From a virus, in the IMG/VR virus record IMGVR_UViG_3300028837_000431, positions 1 through 21,611 of that record: a DNA stretch of 21,611 nucleotides. The stretch is one strand, 5' to 3'. The stretch's first letter is position 1, and each line of letters opens with the position of its first letter. Below, piece after piece: positions 7,456 through 16,537 of this stretch. Under the pieces are notes generated by a model that saw only the letters and a list, made by a program, of their open reading frames with translations, made no database searches and was not told the DNA's origin. A program made the position numbers and the translations under genes.

Positions 7456-8643
7456 TTACGCAGCGTTCGTGATTCGCCCGTGGGTTTCCTCGAAGGCGCG
7501 GAAAAGGCCGAACTCAGTGATGTACTCGTCCTTTCGTGCGTCCTTGTCGTTGGCCTGGATGTTGGTCTTCAGCTTGGTATCGCGGCCCTTGAGGAACCGG
7601 TAGCCCAGGTTGTCCATATCCAGTACGAAGCCATACTTGCCGTGCGTGGTGCCTTCGAGCAAGTTGTGCTTCGTGACCATGAGGACCCCGTGAGGAGTCA
7701 GAAGTCGAACGATGTCGATACCGAAGGTGTCGTCCTTGGGCACCATCTCAAGGTACTTGATCGCCTCAAGACTGATGTTGGTAACAACACTACGGGCCGC
7801 CAGGAACAACTTCTTTTCGCTGCCGTAGCGGAACACGTCTTCGCAGAAATTGAAGAACGTGACCATGTTGAAAATTCCGCCGAAGTCGGAGTCGTTCGTT
7901 CCGCCATCAGCAATGAATGCGTTGATGCCCCCACTGGACCGAACTGCGGCACCAACGGAGCCATCAGAGAGTGTGTTGGAGGTACCGCGAGAGCCGAACA
8001 ACAGGACGTTTTCGATCTCTACGGAATGCTCCGCAGCCTTCTTCCGGGCCTGATAGCTCAGGTCGGCCTCACCGTAGAGGTCAGTTGCGAGCTCGGTGTT
8101 GGTGAACTCGAACGGAGACCGCTTGATCTCGGTGTAGTTGTAGTCGAAGACCTTCTTCGTGGTCCGGCCGTTCTCAGAGGTCGCGCCTTCGTGCGCCATT
8201 CCGCCGAGGAGGGTCAGACTGTCATTGTCCAGTAGAGCCGCGGCAGAACTAGCGCCCCAGCCTCTGGTGACGGTGACGGTGTTGCCAGAAGCGGACATGG
8301 TGGTTACGCGCATCACCTCGCCAGTCCGCTGTACCTGGACCAGAGAGTTGGTGCCGTAGTACCCACCGTTGTCAACCGTGATAACGGTTGCAGTGGACCA
8401 CGTTCCGCCCGACATGTTGACCGCATCGAGGGTCGGGATATGCTGATCCGTGGACCACTCGAACTTGGAGTTTGCTACAGCCTTCTTACTGATCTTGCTG
8501 GTGAGAAGGGCCAACTGCGCCCGATTGGGTTCCAACAGGTGGACGGCGTCGTCCATCTCGATAATCATTGACTGCGTCGAGATGGCGTAACCCGTGGTTC
8601 CGCCTGCTGACCTCATCGGTGATAGAATAGTAGGTGCTGCCAT
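7456..8643 (-). CDS. Major capsid protein (SU10-like, DUF5309 type, HK97 fold)
   Basis: This 395-residue protein starts at ATG 8643 with the strongest ribosome site of the cluster (GGAGGAAATA before ATG), as expected for the most abundant virion protein. Residues about 60-140 form a beta-rich insertion (TVITVDNGGYYGTNSLVQVQ) and the middle has the long spine-like helix region with DLSYQARKKAAEHSVEIENV. The last 60 residues (GFVLDMDNLGYRFLKGRD, then EYITEFGLFRAFEETHGRI) match the conserved end of SU10-type capsid proteins, where a strand and a Gly-Arg-Asp turn precede a final beta hairpin. A scaffold gene lies directly upstream. There is no protease domain or obvious cleavable N-terminal pro-region. 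Confidence 0.88.
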   Translation of the reverse strand: MAAPTILSPMRSAGGTTGYAISTQSMIIEMDDAVHLLEPNRAQLALLTSKISKKAVANSKFEWSTDQHIPTLDAVNMSGGTWSTATVITVDNGGYYGTNSLVQVQRTGEVMRVTTMSASGNTVTVTRGWGASSAAALLDNDSLTLLGGMAHEGATSENGRTTKKVFDYNYTEIKRSPFEFTNTELATDLYGEADLSYQARKKAAEHSVEIENVLLFGSRGTSNTLSDGSVGAAVRSSGGINAFIADGGTNDSDFGGIFNMVTFFNFCEDVFRYGSEKKLFLAARSVVTNISLEAIKYLEMVPKDDTFGIDIVRLLTPHGVLMVTKHNLLEGTTHGKYGFVLDMDNLGYRFLKGRDTKLKTNIQANDKDARKDEYITEFGLFRAFEETHGRITNAA

Positions 8644-8663
8644 TATTTCCTCCGAACGGAGGT

Positions 8664-9686
8664 CTACCGCATGAACTCGATAGCCTGTGAAGGCCTACCG
8701 GCCCCTAGGATGTCAGCTTTCACTGAATCCTCTTGGGTCCCCTCCGCTTTAGGGGTGATTAGTTTTTGCCCACGCTTGGTTGCGCGAGTTTGTCGTCTGG
8801 TTGTAAGCGGTGCCGGTCCTTTCTTTTCATCAGGCCGTCCTTCTTGGAGCTGGTCATCGGCCCTTTGAACTGCGCGAGATACTGCTAGGGTTGCTGTGAC
8901 GATACCTTGTGGGCTCTTTGCGAGTTCGGGATTGATTTCGAGATACTGGTACAGCATACTACCTTCTCGTTTCTCATCCGCTTCTCGCACGATTGCGGCC
9001 TCTAGGCCACCCATGTTGTACGCCGCCTGCAAACCTGTAGCGAGTTGTGCGCTAAGTGCGTGGCGATTCGCTTCCTCGTCGCTGCCCTCCTTGATGTCCT
9101 GGACCTGCTCTTTGATCCCGCCAATTTCCTTGTTGATAAGGGCTTTGGCCTCAAGGGTAACAAGCGCCTTCATTGTGGTACCGATGGTCTTCGGGTCCGA
9201 GAAGCCCTGGGCTAGTGCAGCCTGGACAGCCGGATCGGAGTAGTCGATCCCACCCTCTTCCTCCACAACCTGCTTCTCAGGCGCGGGGCGCCCGACCGGA
9301 GCTGGCTGGGGAGTGTACGATTTCAACTGGCCTTCTAGAGCAGCCAGCCGTTGCTTCAAAGCTTCGTTCTCAGAGTCGACTGGCTTCGCAGCCGGTTGCT
9401 CTGCATATTCGCTTCTGACACGGGAGAGAACTTCGTCGTACTCAGCCGGGTCCTCTTCTTCTTCTTCGGTTGCCTCTTCGCCCTCTACCGGTGTAGACGT
9501 TTGACCGTCTCTGGCAGGCGTATGTGTCGGCGTCAAACCCTCGTCGGGATCGGGGCCCGTCTCTTCCTGTGCGTCTGGATCGGGGTCTACAAAGTCGGCG
9601 TCTTTCTCGACGATGCCCTCTTCGAAGGGCAAACCGAATTCTTGTAGGTTCCCTTTCCTCTCCACTTGGAGCGGATTATCTGGCAT
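8664..9686 (-). CDS. Scaffold / capsid assembly protein
   Basis: This 340-residue protein sits between the portal-side genes and the capsid gene, the usual place of a scaffold, which guides procapsid assembly from inside and is then lost. It is strongly acidic and low in complexity over residues 25-85 (runs of Asp, Pro and Glu). Residues 104-123 (DSENEALKQRLAALEGQLKS) form a clear coiled coil. A helical C-terminal half follows (GLQAAYNMGGLEAAIVREAD) and the end is basic (TTRRQTRATKRGQK), the part that in known scaffolds contacts the capsid protein. ATG 9686 overlaps the upstream stop (TAATG) and has AAGGA nine bases before it. Confidence 0.82.
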   Translation of the reverse strand: MPDNPLQVERKGNLQEFGLPFEEGIVEKDADFVDPDPDAQEETGPDPDEGLTPTHTPARDGQTSTPVEGEEATEEEEEDPAEYDEVLSRVRSEYAEQPAAKPVDSENEALKQRLAALEGQLKSYTPQPAPVGRPAPEKQVVEEEGGIDYSDPAVQAALAQGFSDPKTIGTTMKALVTLEAKALINKEIGGIKEQVQDIKEGSDEEANRHALSAQLATGLQAAYNMGGLEAAIVREADEKREGSMLYQYLEINPELAKSPQGIVTATLAVSRAVQRADDQLQEGRPDEKKGPAPLTTRRQTRATKRGQKLITPKAEGTQEDSVKADILGAGRPSQAIEFMR

Positions 9687-9988
9687 TAGCTATCGTCCTT
9701 TTCCTGGGCTTCTTGCGCCACCTCGATCTGCTCCTGAATCACTGCTGCATCTAGGTTCAAGATGTCGAGGATGTACGAGCCTTCGCTCACACGCGCCTGT
9801 AGTTGAGCTACAGCACCCACGTTGTTGGGGTCTACCATCACTAGGTGTTCCGCGGCTTTTCGCGCACGGGCTTCGATCAAGACTTTGAAGGCCTCACCAC
9901 CGGGGGACTGCTTGATCTCCGAGATGGCTTTGAACTCATCCAGCCCAATGGCTGTACCTTCGGGTACTTCGGCAAAAAGGTCGATCAT
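9686..9988 (-). CDS. Small helical protein between portal and scaffold
   Basis: This 100-residue protein starts at ATG 9988 inside the portal stop (ATGA), with AAGGAG ten bases upstream. It is mostly helical: residues 16-47 (LDEFKAISEIKQSPGGEAFK, then a basic RARKAAEHL) and a C-terminal acidic helix (AAVIQEQIEVAQEAQEKDDS). I do not recognise the family. Position between portal and scaffold, size and helicity are similar to small accessory head proteins of other podoviruses, whose jobs are often unknown. It could act with the scaffold or the portal during assembly. Confidence 0.65.
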   Translation of the reverse strand: MIDLFAEVPEGTAIGLDEFKAISEIKQSPGGEAFKVLIEARARKAAEHLVMVDPNNVGAVAQLQARVSEGSYILDILNLDAAVIQEQIEVAQEAQEKDDS

Positions 9989-11862
9989 CCCTGTATGTCT
10001 CCTTCACTTGGCGTCTGCGCTCCTAGCTGTGCCGCTTGCATTTCGGCTTCTGAGCCTGCGACACCGGCCTCCCCCTGCGGGGCCTGTTCTGCTGCTAGTT
10101 CCGCAGCCTGTTGTTGCTCTATGACTTGTCGCCCCTGCTGGATCAATCCAGAGGCGTCGTCGAAGCCGAACGATTCGGCCATGTCGAGCATGATTCGCTC
10201 CATCAGGGGATGCTGGAGCGGAATTCCAATTGAACCAAACGTCTGTATTGCTGCATTGGCCCGTTGCAGTTTGACCTGCCGTGACTCGGGCTCGGTGGTT
10301 GATACGTCGATCTTGATGTCCATGTCCAGACCGGTGCGGTTCGCCAGGTCCTCTGGGGTGATGGTCTCGAAGGAGTCCTCCTCGAACATCCCACCGGTGA
10401 TCCTGACCTGCTTATCCGTGTCCATGTAGATCTCGTTGAGCAGCGTGACCAGATACCCCCACTCGTTGAGGGGGCCATCGGTCAGCAGCTTGAACATCAG
10501 GCCCGCTCGGGACCCGGAGGCTTGTGCCAGCAGGTTGGCTTCAGTAGCCGTCCCTCCTGTGAGGTTGGAAGCGAGTCCCTGGAAAGTGTCGGTAGCCCCA
10601 CCAGCCCGTTGTGCCCACATCCGGATCTCGTCCGTCTCGCGGTGGAGAGAAAAATCCATCGGTGCGGTCTGGAGTTCCTCAATGTCACGCATGTCGTCAA
10701 CATAGAGTGCCCCTCCTGGGCGGAACCGAAGTTGCTGGGCAGAGATGTTGGACGTTCGGAGGATCTTGAACATCCGATGGGCTGCATAAAGCAGGTTGTC
10801 CATCCGTGAGCTATGGAGGATGTTGAGCTCGATAGCCAGTGAGTATAGAACCTCCGCAAGAGAGATGCCATAGAACTCCTTGGGCAGCGGGATCGGGCAG
10901 AACTTGATGAAGGGCTTGCGGCCCAGGGGGTTCATCCGGTACTGGATGGGCTCCAGTTGCTCGTTCTCCTTGACTACGGAGACGATCTTGCCGTCATACC
11001 AGCACTCTAGCTCGGTGATCTCCCGTTTGTGGTCGTCGATGCCCAGCAGAAGGTCGCCGAAGGTGGATTTCCGGTTGTCGGCCAGGGTATCGGCCGGGTT
11101 CTCGGCCATATTGCCGGTCTTGCTCCAGTCTAGGAGGGCCCGGACAGCCTTCTCGTCGTAGATCTCTTCGCCAGCCTGCAATGAGGCGACGATTGACTCA
11201 AGGTTCACCTTCCGCTTGTGGATGACCCACGCGCAGGAGTCAATATCCCAACCATCGGGGTCCGGGATGATCTCATCCAGGTCCATGAGGTCAACCCAGG
11301 GGTCATCCCACACTATCATCGGCTGGGTAACGACACTGTTCTCTTCTGTGAACTGCCCTGGGATCTCTAGGAGCCCATCGAGCATGGTCTTGGGCGTTTG
11401 TTCGATCACTCGGGCCAGACGGTTGCGAACTTCCTTGCGGTAGGACAGTTTCCAGATCGCGGTGCCGTAGATCTTCGCATTCTTCACGTAGTCCACGAGA
11501 TGGAGAGGCATCTTGAGTGCATCCCACCCGTAGTCCACCAAGAGGCGGTGTTTACCAGCCCGGCCGCGATCTTCCTCGTTGCGGGGCCACACGTTGATCT
11601 CAGGCTTGTTAGCCGCCAGCCGGGGCATGTAGCTCTCGATGTCCGCGAAGACCAGAGGGATGCCGAGCTCCGACATCTCGCCGTCCATCGGCATCTCGTA
11701 GTACGTGCGGTAGGCCTCGTAGTTCGTGTCCCACTGCGGTTGCCGGTTCTTCACCGGGTCCCAGCCGCGCTTGTAGTTGTCAAAGACTACCTTCGCCTGC
11801 TCCTTCGCAGGGAGCAGCTCATCGGTCCAATCCATTACGCTTGCGGCTTTGTTGTCTGGCAT
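9985..11862 (-). CDS. Portal protein
   Basis: This 625-residue protein forms, by inference, the twelve-fold ring through which DNA is pumped and later leaves. The start ATG 11862 directly follows the terminase stop (TAAATG). Residues 11-60 are helical with DELLPAKEQAKVVFDNYKRG, and residues 68-86 (IPLVFADIESYMPRLAANK) are the conserved 'wing' stretch in which the substrate-facing core of P22/T7-type portals begins. Later segments include KNAKIYGTAIWKLSY and the stem/crown helices with EFYGISLAEVLYSLAIELN. The C-terminal 70 residues are Gln/Ala rich (QQQAAELAAEQAPQGEAG), a common flexible portal tail. Order terminase, portal, scaffold, capsid is classical. Confidence 0.9.
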   Translation of the reverse strand: MPDNKAASVMDWTDELLPAKEQAKVVFDNYKRGWDPVKNRQPQWDTNYEAYRTYYEMPMDGEMSELGIPLVFADIESYMPRLAANKPEINVWPRNEEDRGRAGKHRLLVDYGWDALKMPLHLVDYVKNAKIYGTAIWKLSYRKEVRNRLARVIEQTPKTMLDGLLEIPGQFTEENSVVTQPMIVWDDPWVDLMDLDEIIPDPDGWDIDSCAWVIHKRKVNLESIVASLQAGEEIYDEKAVRALLDWSKTGNMAENPADTLADNRKSTFGDLLLGIDDHKREITELECWYDGKIVSVVKENEQLEPIQYRMNPLGRKPFIKFCPIPLPKEFYGISLAEVLYSLAIELNILHSSRMDNLLYAAHRMFKILRTSNISAQQLRFRPGGALYVDDMRDIEELQTAPMDFSLHRETDEIRMWAQRAGGATDTFQGLASNLTGGTATEANLLAQASGSRAGLMFKLLTDGPLNEWGYLVTLLNEIYMDTDKQVRITGGMFEEDSFETITPEDLANRTGLDMDIKIDVSTTEPESRQVKLQRANAAIQTFGSIGIPLQHPLMERIMLDMAESFGFDDASGLIQQGRQVIEQQQAAELAAEQAPQGEAGVAGSEAEMQAAQLGAQTPSEGDIQG

Positions 11863-13404
11863 TTACGAAATCCCCAAGATTTTAGGTCGCCCTGTCCGTG
11901 GATCTTTCTTCGTGAAGTCTGACTTCTGCTTACGCATCGCCAATGCTCTTGACTGGGCGTATCCGTACCGCTCGTAGTTGTTTTCGACTGACATGTCTTC
12001 TGGGTCTCTCCAGGTGTCGGACAAATAGCGCGGTCGGGCGGTCAGCATATATCGTAGGGCGTCAGGCAAGTGGTCGTCCTTTTTTCTGGGCTTGTCGGGC
12101 TGGTCCAAGTCTGTCCTGTTATTCACTTCCATGAACTGGTAGTTTTCCAGGCTTCGGATCAGTTTCTCGCACTTGACGCTGATGTAGAGCTTCGGGTGTG
12201 TCGTACTGTCCTGTAGTGTTGCTCTCAAATACTGGCTCACCAAGGAGATGCCGGGCATTACGTCATCGTCGGCTTGTCGGGCGTAGATTCCGTTGGCGCG
12301 GTAGACTCTGATTGGGGCGTTGATCTCGGCGTCCCTGGTGTTACCAAATCGTCGCGCCGCGTCGGGCGAGATGTAGGTTTGATAAACTGGCTCGGGACTC
12401 TTGGCTGTGATGTTCTGTGCATGGTCCTCGTGAATCGTGTTGGCCTCTTCGTACTCTCGGAAGATCCAGACGTTGTTATGTTCGTCGACTTTGCCCCAGA
12501 CACAAGCCGTTGGAAGGCGGAATCCGATGTCGATTCCCCGGTTGACTGTCCAATTTGCTTGGACGGGCTGTTTCTCGGGGTCAAAGAGTTGTCCGCCATC
12601 TTCGACGAGTTTGGCTTTGAAGTCGGGGTAGATGAGTCCGCCGAAGTCTTCGAAACTGGCTTCGTACTCTCGTCGCCAGATGATCTCGGGCGTCTGGGCC
12701 TTTTTGGTCTCAAGCCAGTCTTGGTTGACGAAAGGGTTGTCGGCTGTTTTGAAGGTTGAAGCAGCCCAGCCCTTTCCAGCTGTATCATCGTTGAAAGCTC
12801 TGAGGAAGTAGTCATAGAACCAGTTCTTCCCGCGGGGGGTAGAGATGAACAGTGCCCGACCTTCTCGGTCGATGGTCGTTGGCTCCAAATTCTCCAGCCA
12901 GATCATCTCTGAGCAGCGAGCGCATTCGTCGAATACCAGTAGGTCTAGTTGCTCCCCGATGAGGGAGTCCGGCGCCTCGGCAGACTTGCCTCGGACCATC
13001 GACCCCCAAGCCATCTCAATGTATCGGTTATCACGAGTCTTACTCGCCTTGACAACGGCACCGGGTCCGAAGCAATTGTCGAGTACAACCCACTTGTATA
13101 CCCACTCAAATACTCGGTCGGTAAGCTCGTAGTTAGGAGCGACGATCCAAATTTTCCTGTCCGGAAGACCAAGCTCCGCCGTGATCTCAGCGGAAGCGCC
13201 AATAGTTTTTCCAGTCCGTCTTCCCCAGTCGAGTACATTGTACCTCCACTCATCGAAGTGCAACTGCGCCTGTCCAGGGTGCTGCTTGACCCCGTCGAGG
13301 TAGCTGATCTCTTGACCCCTGATCCGAACCTTCAGGTTCGAGAAGAGGGTCTGCTTGTAGAGATTTAGTTGGACTCGGTTTGTGTAGTCGAAGGTTTCAG
13401 CCAA
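11863..13404 (-). CDS. terL: Terminase large subunit (ATPase and nuclease)
   Basis: This 513-residue protein is the DNA-packaging motor and head-filling nuclease. Walker A is W60-GRRTGKT (61-67), with the Arg-rich form usual in terminases. Walker B is DLLVFDE (154-160), with E160 as the catalytic base, and the coupling motif is ISTPRG (187-192). The RNase-H-like nuclease has GIDIGF (D292), SPDAA (D348) and DDHLPDALRYML (443-454), the three acidic clusters expected for metal binding. No ATG is available near the start; TTG 13404 has a good site (AGAGGAAG, 5 bases before) and lies 40 bases inside the small-subunit gene. Length is typical of the family. Confidence 0.95.
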   Translation of the reverse strand: MAETFDYTNRVQLNLYKQTLFSNLKVRIRGQEISYLDGVKQHPGQAQLHFDEWRYNVLDWGRRTGKTIGASAEITAELGLPDRKIWIVAPNYELTDRVFEWVYKWVVLDNCFGPGAVVKASKTRDNRYIEMAWGSMVRGKSAEAPDSLIGEQLDLLVFDECARCSEMIWLENLEPTTIDREGRALFISTPRGKNWFYDYFLRAFNDDTAGKGWAASTFKTADNPFVNQDWLETKKAQTPEIIWRREYEASFEDFGGLIYPDFKAKLVEDGGQLFDPEKQPVQANWTVNRGIDIGFRLPTACVWGKVDEHNNVWIFREYEEANTIHEDHAQNITAKSPEPVYQTYISPDAARRFGNTRDAEINAPIRVYRANGIYARQADDDVMPGISLVSQYLRATLQDSTTHPKLYISVKCEKLIRSLENYQFMEVNNRTDLDQPDKPRKKDDHLPDALRYMLTARPRYLSDTWRDPEDMSVENNYERYGYAQSRALAMRKQKSDFTKKDPRTGRPKILGIS

Positions 13405-13901
13405 AACGCTTCCTCTAGGATCATGTTCTGCTTCTTGTCACCGAGTCCTGCGAAGCCCCCAAGCAACTTCTCGAAGTGGCTCTGGACCTGATTGTGTTCC
13501 AGGCCGTAGGGGTCAACTTCCTGTCGGATCTCGCCCAGGCAAGAGCGGATCTCACCGGCCAGTTTGACCATCTCATTGGAGACTGTGGACAGCCGGAAGT
13601 GGAGCATGAGTTTCTCCGCCACTTCGATCAGCGCGTCCAGCCGGGAGCCGCGGTGGGAGTACATCTTTTCCTTCGCCTCTTCCCGTACCTGCTCCAGCGC
13701 CTGCTCGTACTCCTTCAGCCCCTGCAAGCTCTTGCAGTAGGTGTACATCGTCTGCGGCCGGTACTCCTCCGCGTCCTCGTACTTTTCAATGATGTAGTCG
13801 TAGCTGGCGTTGATCTTGTAGCCGCGAGCTCGCCGGAGATTGAACTCCAGGCGCATCGCGTCGGACCACCCGGCCAACCGGCCGCTGTATTTGTCAGCCA
13901 T
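13365..13901 (-). CDS. Probable terminase small subunit
   Basis: This 178-residue protein overlaps the start of the large terminase by 40 bases, the usual place of the DNA-recognition subunit. ATG 13901 shares a base with the upstream stop (TAATG) and AAGGGG lies about ten bases upstream. The N-terminal third (MADKYSGRLAGWSDAMRLEF, then a basic NLRRARGYK) could be a helix-turn-helix region, followed by a long helical core (QALEQVREEAKEKMYSHRGS) that could be the oligomerisation part. I see no diagnostic motif, so the call rests mainly on gene order, size and helicity. Confidence 0.65.
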   Translation of the reverse strand: MADKYSGRLAGWSDAMRLEFNLRRARGYKINASYDYIIEKYEDAEEYRPQTMYTYCKSLQGLKEYEQALEQVREEAKEKMYSHRGSRLDALIEVAEKLMLHFRLSTVSNEMVKLAGEIRSCLGEIRQEVDPYGLEHNQVQSHFEKLLGGFAGLGDKKQNMILEEAFWLKPSTTQTESN

Positions 13902-16537
13902 TATATATCTACCCCTTCATGGACAAAGGCTTTCCAGCTTTCTCGGGTACCGGCGTGAGATTGAAGTTCCGTCAAAGCCTCAATTACGTCATCGAATCTC
14001 TGCTCCCCCAAAGCTACCGCTGCTTTCTGGGAAAGCTCCTGGGCGCGGTTAAGGGGCACCAGCTTCTTGTGCTCATCGGCGTACTTCTTCATCAAGTCAA
14101 ATACGTGGGCTTCGAATTCATCGTAGGTGTCGAAGGCCTTCACTCCTCTACCCCAGCCTTCTCTTGAGTAGAAGTCGAAGTTGGCCGCTAGGTTCTCCGT
14201 GAACTCTCGCTTGAATCCGTACTTGCTTTTCAACCATCGAAGCGCCTTCTCAACCTTTGGCACTGCGAAGTCGTACCCACCATCTAAGTCGAAAGTGTTG
14301 GAGTCACTCAGCCGGTGGATGATGTCTCCCACATGCTCTAGCGCGGGCTGCATCACTCCCCCGCCCATTTGCCAAGTAGCCTCGTTCATCGCACTTTCCG
14401 GGGCCCCTCGCTGTAAGTCCCCTACTTCCAAGAACCGCGCTCGGGAGACCGGTGCCTCCAGCTTTGCCCAGGCCTGCCGGATTCCCAGGGGGACGTTGTC
14501 CACATACATGGAGAGAGATTCTTGGTCCCCGATCTGTTCGGCATTCTCTCGGAGCTCCCGGTAGATTGGGTCCACGTTCTTCTCGAACTGCTTGAGCTCG
14601 GCGGACTTGAACTTCTCCGGCGCAGTCTTCTTTACGGGGTCTGCTATAACCCGCGCTTCTGGGATGTCCCGTCCGCGGGTCAATCGGCCGAGGGCGTTCT
14701 TAGCCTTCCCACCTCGCACCCCCCATTCAGCGGTGTACTCTTCCAAGTTCCAGTGCGCCTTGTCGAGCTCGTAGATGGGATCTCCGTCTACACCTGGCTT
14801 GTACCCGACCTTCTTTCCCCATGCGGTTATTACGTCGTGATCTACGGGCCACTCGAACATATCGTCTTCGTAGTCCCCGAAGCCGAGGTCATGGGTTCTG
14901 GAGCGGGGGTAGTGGGTAGGCTCTAGCCCCATCTGGCGAAGAACACTACCTTGCACCCGAATGACTCTACCTTGGGGGGCATTGCCAACCATCCGGTGCA
15001 TGATGCCGAAATTCGTATACTCCTGGCTCTTGTGCCTCCGTACTTTGCCGTCCCAGAAATCTATCTTGTCTTGCAAAACCCTTTTCTCAATTGCAACATC
15101 TGGGCCCATCGCATCCAGTAGTTCTCTCTGCTCCGCGCCCGTGTAGTTCTCGCGCCCGATGATTGGCTCGTCTAGCTTGCCGGTTCCGAGGATCTCGGGC
15201 CGAGTTGTCAGGAAGTTCCGGTGGCCCTGGGCCTTTTCGAAGACCTGGCCCGACGGGTACTCCAACTCGTCGTAGCCGATGTCCATGCGGAGGCGGTTGA
15301 TGAGATTTCTTCCCACCTTTCCCTTCGCGGCGATGGGTCCAATTTCAGCTCCGAGCGCGGAGTCCATCGAATTCATAAAGAGGTCGGGGTTCTTATCTGT
15401 TGCACGAATAGAGCCAGAGGGATTCAGTAGTTTCCCCCGCAGTTCATTGTGGGGGTTGTGCACCCTTAGCATTACCCGCTCGACTGCCTCATCATCAAGG
15501 CCGAGTCCCCTGAGGGCATTGGGCAAAGCATTGTACATGGCCTTGGCCTGAACCGGCGTCAGTTCGGTCACGTCGGTGACGTAGGGGATCGAGCCCGCTG
15601 GCGCACTGAATTGGCTGAGCTGTGCAGCGTCATCAGGGTTCGCCGCCTTCCATTTATCGAGGGCCCTTTTGTTGACCATGTTCTTATAGGCTAGCTCCTG
15701 CCCCTCCGCCCTAGCTGTCACTATCGTAAGGCCGAACTGGTCCTCTACTTCCTTCCTAGCTTCCCTTACCCACGCCCCCCATTTGTCGTCGGCCTGCGCC
15801 TTGTTGAAATTGATGTTGTCCAAGTACCCCTCGGTGACTTTAGTTACCACCTTGGGCTTCTCTGTTTCGTAGAGGCCCTGCCCCATCAGATCTCCGCCAG
15901 ATCCACCGCCCGCTTTCCGCAAATCAATCTCGTCCCCCGAGAATTTAACGGGGCCTGCATGCACCCGCTGGTGCGGCTTGGTCCGGGCCTGCTCTAGAAG
16001 CGGAACCAGGATCTCTTCATCCCCTTCCGCGAGCTTGAGAAGCTGCCGGATCGGGGGCGATTCCTCGGCTAGTTCTTTGACCACTTTCTTGAAGTTCCCA
16101 ACGTCGATTGCCTTCGTCAGCCGCTTTACCAGCACAGGCGGCAGGAAGGCCATGATCTTGGCGAGTGGGACGAGCTCTGCTGCCACTTCAATTTGCAGGT
16201 CTACGTTGGTCGAGGGCACCCAGTCGAAGAGGTCTACGCCGGACTGCGCGAGCCACATTTTCGTGGCGTTGTCCGCATCCACATCATCCTGCATTTCCTG
16301 GTTCATCTCAGCCGCTTTGTCCTTCGCGGTCTGGATCTTCTTGAGAATGGGCGTGACGCCATACCGGTCGAGGGCGTGGGTGCCTAGCTCGGCCTCCGTT
16401 TCCTGCACCCGCTTGACTCCCTGAGCTCCCGCCCTTAGAAACGCAATGAGCGCTTCCTGGGTCTTCTCGTAGCTTGGGCCGATTTCTAGCGGCTGGCCCT
16501 GGAGAGCGATGAGGTCCTCGATGGTTTTGATTGCCAT
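13901..16537 (-). CDS. Large 878-residue protein with an ADP-ribosyltransferase-like segment; possible injected or polyvalent protein
   Basis: The protein starts at ATG 16537 (TAATG) with no ribosome site, so it probably depends on coupling to the lectin gene. Residues 1-180 are helical and end in hydrophobic segments (VAAELVPLAKIMAFLPPVLV). Residues 190-240 resemble the opening of ADP-ribosyltransferase-like domains in large phage and plasmid polyvalent proteins: VHAGP (H193) like the usual HG(S/T), a 'KFSGDEIDLRKAGGGSGG' lead, then GQGLYETEKP (219-228, Y223) like G-x-GLYF-x-x-NP. The stretch VMLRVHNPHNEL (355-366) recalls the later strand in such domains. The third catalytic residue is not clear. 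The rest is unassigned; residues 730-878 are helical. Upstream of the terminase genes, it may be an effector carried in the virion. Seen: motifs. Inferred: activity. Confidence 0.6.
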   Translation of the reverse strand: MAIKTIEDLIALQGQPLEIGPSYEKTQEALIAFLRAGAQGVKRVQETEAELGTHALDRYGVTPILKKIQTAKDKAAEMNQEMQDDVDADNATKMWLAQSGVDLFDWVPSTNVDLQIEVAAELVPLAKIMAFLPPVLVKRLTKAIDVGNFKKVVKELAEESPPIRQLLKLAEGDEEILVPLLEQARTKPHQRVHAGPVKFSGDEIDLRKAGGGSGGDLMGQGLYETEKPKVVTKVTEGYLDNINFNKAQADDKWGAWVREARKEVEDQFGLTIVTARAEGQELAYKNMVNKRALDKWKAANPDDAAQLSQFSAPAGSIPYVTDVTELTPVQAKAMYNALPNALRGLGLDDEAVERVMLRVHNPHNELRGKLLNPSGSIRATDKNPDLFMNSMDSALGAEIGPIAAKGKVGRNLINRLRMDIGYDELEYPSGQVFEKAQGHRNFLTTRPEILGTGKLDEPIIGRENYTGAEQRELLDAMGPDVAIEKRVLQDKIDFWDGKVRRHKSQEYTNFGIMHRMVGNAPQGRVIRVQGSVLRQMGLEPTHYPRSRTHDLGFGDYEDDMFEWPVDHDVITAWGKKVGYKPGVDGDPIYELDKAHWNLEEYTAEWGVRGGKAKNALGRLTRGRDIPEARVIADPVKKTAPEKFKSAELKQFEKNVDPIYRELRENAEQIGDQESLSMYVDNVPLGIRQAWAKLEAPVSRARFLEVGDLQRGAPESAMNEATWQMGGGVMQPALEHVGDIIHRLSDSNTFDLDGGYDFAVPKVEKALRWLKSKYGFKREFTENLAANFDFYSREGWGRGVKAFDTYDEFEAHVFDLMKKYADEHKKLVPLNRAQELSQKAAVALGEQRFDDVIEALTELQSHAGTRESWKAFVHEGVDI

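Noticed and set aside
7480-8235. A 251-codon plus-strand frame antisense to the capsid gene
   Set aside because: It mirrors the codon bias of the capsid gene, has no ribosome site or family motif, and the capsid frame is firmly supported.
11398-11922. A 174-codon plus-strand frame across the portal start and terminase end
   Set aside because: It is antisense to two confidently assigned genes and its protein shows no domain pattern.
12258-12815. A 185-codon minus-strand frame rich in Ser, Thr, Pro and Arg inside the terminase gene
   Set aside because: It lies in another frame of the terminase gene, with a low-complexity composition typical of shifted reading; the terminase nuclease motifs occupy the true frame.
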